Shown in pieces: positions 59,761-64,000 of a stretch of DNA of 64,000 nt. Source of the DNA: Tachypleus tridentatus (lineage: Eukaryota; Arthropoda; Merostomata; Xiphosura; Limulidae); assembly GCF_004210375.1 (NCBI RefSeq), contig NC_134833.1, positions 141,600,127 through 141,664,126 of the forward strand, read 5' to 3'. A program made the position numbers and the translations under genes. How positions within the stretch are numbered: position 1 is the stretch's first letter; the number at the start of each line of letters is the position of its first letter. The notes below the pieces were generated by a model, which was not told the DNA's origin, searched no databases, and saw nothing but the letters and a program-made list of their open reading frames with translations.

Positions 59761-59789
59761 TTAAGTATGACCAGCTTGTAATGCTTCCT
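59761..59789 (-). CDS. CFAP36: Proposed tiny last exon of the CFAP36-like gene
   Basis: On the minus strand 'tcttatattacag|ag' is a good acceptor. Joined to the phase-1 end of the exon at 63190 it continues ..AEVI as EEALQAGHT and stops. Human CFAP36 likewise ends a few residues after this point (..LKEEVINK). The intron would be 3.4 kb. The phase fits and the length fits, but such a short exon could be fortuitous. Confidence 0.4.
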
Positions 59790-61401
59790 CTGTAATATAA
59801 GAAAATAATGGTTTAATTCATTATTTCCAATATTACTTGGATAAGAATTTTCATAACAAATTATTAGAGATTCTTTGTCATGTAATTAATGATTATCCCA
59901 TCAATTCACTTGAACCACTATAAAATAATGTATCCTTTGCAATCACAAAATACATATGAAATAAAAAGAAATGCAAATTTCAGGACAGTGACCTCGGAGA
60001 TTACATTAAAACTGTAGAAGTTTATTCTAGAAATGCCCCAAATTTCTTGCATCTTTTAATAAAGTTCAACCCAAAATAGCATACAATATTGTGCAGTAAT
60101 TATTTCTATAGAAATGTTGACAATTACTTCAACACTATATATTCGAATCTATAATTTCTATGTCTTGCCTGACAGCTTTGCCAGAACAACAGTTTAGGTC
60201 GTAAATTACTTCTTTTGGTATAACATATATTTTTTATTTACAATTATTATGAAGAGCATGAAACATTATTACTATAAAATAATAACAAATGAATTCCTTT
60301 GTTAACTCACCCCTCAAACATTTGTTTCTTTGCCTAAGCTAGAATATATTCTTTAATGAGCCATCAGAGATTTGAAGTATGCAAATGATTCATTTTGTGT
60401 TAATTCATAATAAATTAATGATAATATCATCAATTTCTCACACACATATATTGTTTTTAATTAATGTGTTTTAAAAAAGACACAAAGTTATTTTGTTATC
60501 AACAAACTCAGACCCTAAAGTATACATGCAGTCAACTTTCACTGTTGTTTTTTATTACTTTATCAACTAACAAACGCTAGTCATTTCTTTACAAACATGC
60601 TTATAGTTAACTTACCAGAACTGTGCCATCAAGCTGTAACTAAACAAAAAGTGGAACTTCAGGCATCTGGAAAAAAAGACCACACTCAAACCTTGCCTGA
60701 AGCTATACTTACAACCCACAATTAGGAACATGCTGTCTTACTTTCACATGTATGTATGATAAATTATTTATCAAAACTTTTTGTCCGATAACTAATGTTT
60801 TTTACTATACCAAGGACACGTGTACATTCTTATGAATTCATCTATATAATTGTACCAAAGATATAAGAGAAAAATAATAATTTTACCACTTATAATTAAT
60901 ACACCAACTTTAATATTTGGAAAACTTTTATTTTTGCAGATTATTCAAACCTTTTCTTTTAAAATGTTCATTTATAACTATGTTACCATACAGCCTCAGA
61001 TATGCATAAAAACATTAAATGAACCCTTAATCATGCAAGTGAAGAATTTCCTAGATTCAATTAAACTAACATATATTTACATATTCCAAAATAAATAAAA
61101 ATGTACCTGTTTATCATTACATGCATATTAAAAATATCAAAGAAATTCCAGTGTTCCTTTCTTAACAAGACAAAAGCTACCTTACAAAACTAAAAAATGT
61201 ATAATTCTAATATCATGATCTTAACCTATAAGCATTAATAACTTCAGTATTTATTATTAATTTCACATAAATATTTAATCCAAATCAACTTAGTGTTTCA
61301 CCTTCTAAAGCTTAAAAGGTACAGTATATGTATTTTTACAACTAATTAATTAAATAGGCTGAATAACATATTCTACTGACAGAATCTTAATGGGTTTATT
61401 G

Positions 61402-61612
61402 TTTTTAAATTTGGTGCAAAATTACATGAGGGCTATCTGTGCTAGCCATCCCTAATTTAACAGTGTAAGACTAGAAAGAAAGCAGCTAGTCATCACCACC
61501 CACTGTCAACTCTTGGGCTACTCTTTTACCAACAAATAGTGGGATTGACCATCACATTATAATGCTCCCATTGGTGAAATGTCAAGCATGTTTGGTGTGA
61601 CAGGGATTCAAC
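61402..61612 (-). repeat. tRNA-derived SINE, main family, head-truncated
   Basis: 'ggtgcaaaattacatgaggg' (tail) through 'tgtttggtgtgacagggatt'. 'tcttaatg' on each side (61384-61391 and 61613-61620) may be a short target duplication. Confidence 0.8.
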
Positions 61613-62988
61613 TCTTAATGACACTTACAAAAAAGACAATTTTGTACTGAATAGCAGATAAAGTAATTATCACCAAGCATCTTTTAATAATTTTCAAATA
61701 TTTTGTACAATTTACAGCTACTGTAATGTTATTCTCAATGAATTATGACAGTTGTATGCACTTTAGAGAAAAGCAACTAATAAAAAAAATCATGAAATTC
61801 CAGTGAACTTCTCTTTAAAAGAAAACATACATACAATTAGGTCTACAGATGTTTGAAGTTTACACTCTCTTTTCTAACTTGCAATTGTTTTGACTCAATA
61901 ACCAGAAACTTAAAAGTTTGCAATATACTATGATGTAATAAATAGTCATAAGTTAAAATGAAAAGCCCACAGCAAAAAAATATTCACTGAAGTTGATTTC
62001 TTCTGAAAAGGCTGAGAATTGGAGGCAAACTTTTATACTTTTCTCAAACCATTCAACATAGTTTATAAAACTAGATTAGTTTTATATTTGCTAAATTTCA
62101 TGTTCTGTTGTTTTATGCATTACCAATAAATGTACTGAACCTAATATGTTTAGCTATATGCAAAGACAATTCAGGTTAAGGAGCATCTAATAGGATATCA
62201 TAAGTTAATTGAATAATTAAAAATGTTGCAATGTATAATCAGTAAATATATGTAACTTGGATACATTCTTGCTAATGGCAACTAAATCCAGAATTTCAAC
62301 TAAAAACAAATTCATATTTCCATATCTGTTACATTATAAAAAAGAAAATTGACTATATATATATTATTAGGGCTTGAATTGAGTAAAGTTATTGGGTGGA
62401 GCTCAGTTTTACAGTCCCTATGAGGTGGGGTGTCTGGGAAGTGCCAGACTATTTTATTTTGATTACTTGATGATGTTATGATACATGTTCACACAAAAAA
62501 GTAAAAGAATGATATGTCACAAAGTAGGTCTGCATGAAAGCTATAAACTGGGAAAATTGTGAAAACTTATCTTTAAAATTACGTGTGTTCTTGGTTATTC
62601 CACAACAGGAATATTTTCATAAAATTTCTAACTAACAGAAGCGTTTTCACAATAATTTCTTACAACAAAAAACAGTGTCCCAGTTTCCTCTCCCTCAACT
62701 CAAGCCCTGATGGTAATGGAAATTATAACTAAATAATTCACATATTCTAATAGAAAAAAATAACGTTTTGTCAACAATTCTTTTTTTTTAAATTCTGTAT
62801 GAGTTAAGATAAAATGTTTTCTCTTCAGAAAGTGTGATGACATTATGAAATTTGAATCTAAAAACGAATTATTTGGAAAACTATAAACCTATGTTTCTCA
62901 AACTAGACCAACTTCTTCATAAATAAACCTGTGTAGAAAATTATGCATAGTGGTTGTTGAAAGAGAGAGATAAAAGAAAAATATTGTA

Positions 62989-63107
62989 GGTTAAACCACC
63001 AAGAAATTAACTACAGGGTATATAGTATATACAACAGTATATATATATATATATATAGTACATACGATAGTGTGTGTGTGTGTAGTTAACTTCTTGGTGG
63101 TTTGACC
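62989..63107. mobile_element. Small inverted-repeat element with TA/TG microsatellite core
   Basis: 'ggttaaaccaccaagaaatt' + 'aactac' faces 'gtagttaacttcttggtggt' + 'ttgacc' (about 24 of 26 paired). The 65-bp interior is mostly (TA)n at 63038-63056 and (TG)n at 63071-63082. Confidence 0.6.
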
Positions 63108-63189
63108 AATAACATTCTTCTTTTATATCTTCTACATAATTCCAGTTGGGCTAATCTTAAACCCAATTATAATGAAAACATTTACTCAC

Positions 63190-63439
63190 CAATAACCTCA
63201 GCTTTCAGTCGGGCAGCCAAGGATTTACGAAATGCCAGTGTTTGAGGATCGACATTTATTTTTGCATTATCATGACTGACCACGCTACGTGCTGCTCGAG
63301 ATGATTTGGGTCGTTTCTGAGTGGTTGTTTTTTCATAATTTAAGAGGCGCTTCTCCCGTTCTTGACGTTTTAATGCCAAAAGTTTATCACGCTGCTGACG
63401 CAGGTATTCCTGTCTTGCTTCAAAATCTTCAGATTTGAC
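63190..63439 (-). CDS. CFAP36: CFAP36-like (CCDC104/BARTL1) protein, C-terminal exon
   Basis: CFAP36 is a ciliary protein with an N-terminal BART-like domain that binds ARL3-type GTPases and a C-terminal coiled coil (family knowledge). This exon encodes VKSEDFEARQEYLRQQRDKL, LALKRQEREKRLLNYEKTTT, KRPKSSRAARSVVSH, then QTLAFRKSLAARLKAEVI. It matches the order of the human C-terminus (RQREHYLKQKRDKL ... LKRRLLAEKLKEEVI). Acceptor 'ttattctag|gtc' at 63441-63440, donor 'attg|gtgagt' at 63189. Phase 0 in, 1 out. The rest of the gene lies beyond the right edge; the stop exon is proposed at 59761-59789. Confidence 0.75.
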
Positions 63440-64000
63440 CTAGAATAAGTTAATAGTAGAATATTATTTGATAGAGACAGACAAAAATATTTAACAAACT
63501 CAACTGATTACTGAACATTATCACTTAGAGACAGACAAAAATATAAAATAAATCATTTTATTCATGCCTGATTACATTTATAGTTTTCAAGCCAAGATCT
63601 GTATCAAACATACACAACATATTTTTATTAAGAAAAACATTATTGTATCATTGAATAATTTTCATAAATTATTTTCATAAATTTATGAATAATTATTCAT
63701 AAAATAAGCATTTAGCTTTTAAAAAAATATATATCTTTTTGATTAGAAGTTATCACAAAAAAACACTTTTCAGTTGAGGTATTTATTCAGTAATATGAAA
63801 AACTCAACTGGTGTTGAAGATGCAAAGTAAAATCAAATTAAATTTTCAAGTAGTTTATTACTAAAGTTTTCCTTCTCTTGTCCAATCAGTTTTATAAAAG
63901 ATATTTCTATAAATAAGATAACAACATAATCTAGTCGCAATAAAATTATTTACAGCCCTCCTATATACAACAGAAGACTGTGCAATGTTCTTTGATATCT
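63440..64000. other. Intron of the CFAP36-like gene, to the window edge
   Basis: AT-rich. 'ttcataaattattttcataa' near 63660 is a local repeat. No further exon recognised. Confidence 0.4.

Larger units (their letters stand above)
59790..63189. other. Probable CFAP36-like intron
   Basis: AT-rich; contains a minus-strand SINE (61402-61612) and a small inverted repeat (62989-63107). No other exon recognised. Confidence 0.45.

Overview
This is an AT-rich, intron-rich animal genome window. Seven copies, whole or nearly so, of one tRNA-derived SINE (head 'ggccaagcg...ggttcgaatccccgtcgcg', tail '...gtagctttgtgcgaaattc'), two fragments, plus Tc1, mariner, piggyBac, hAT-like, LTR and CR1-like elements, suggest a chelicerate, most likely a horseshoe crab. 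That assignment rests on my memory of the SINE family and was not searched.

The main gene is a complete protein kinase D (PRKD) on the + strand, 14748-46175. I could assemble 20 coding exons whose phases all join. They give an 813-residue protein with a ubiquitin-like N-terminal domain, C1a and C1b zinc domains, an acidic linker, a PH domain, and a Ser/Thr kinase domain with the PKD-type activation loop (S644/S648). Its stop is followed by an AT-rich 3' UTR. On the opposite strand at the right end are the last exons of a CFAP36-like (CCDC104) gene (63190-63439, and a proposed tiny terminal exon at 59761-59789), so the two genes are convergent.

Layout: 1-14.7 kb is a transposon-rich region upstream of the first coding exon. 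It holds SINEs, a degenerate Ty3/gypsy-like LTR element with two further LTR fragments, two kinds of inverted-repeat element, a mariner deletion derivative, and a 41-bp satellite broken up by an LTR (itself carrying a SINE) and by an internally deleted Tc1 element. 14.7-46.2 kb is PRKD, whose introns hold two decayed CR1-like LINEs, a 350-bp foldback element with 13-bp direct repeats, a piggyBac-like element containing a SINE, a second mariner deletion derivative, a 7-copy 71-bp minisatellite, and a 37-bp array that repeats the exon 3 splice donor. 46.2-59.6 kb is 3' UTR and intergenic sequence with a 32-bp x8 array, two weak candidate exons and an old ~72-bp repeat array. 59.7-64 kb is CFAP36-like.

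The most interesting points concern PRKD splicing. Exon 13 has a strong upstream acceptor exactly 54 nt before the weak acceptor that gives the conserved protein; using it would insert 18 in-frame residues into the kinase glycine-rich loop region. Exon 3 is followed by a 37-bp phased series of donor-like sites, the first of which would add 21 in-frame residues inside C1a. No classical self-contained new system (defence, CRISPR, gene cluster) is visible.
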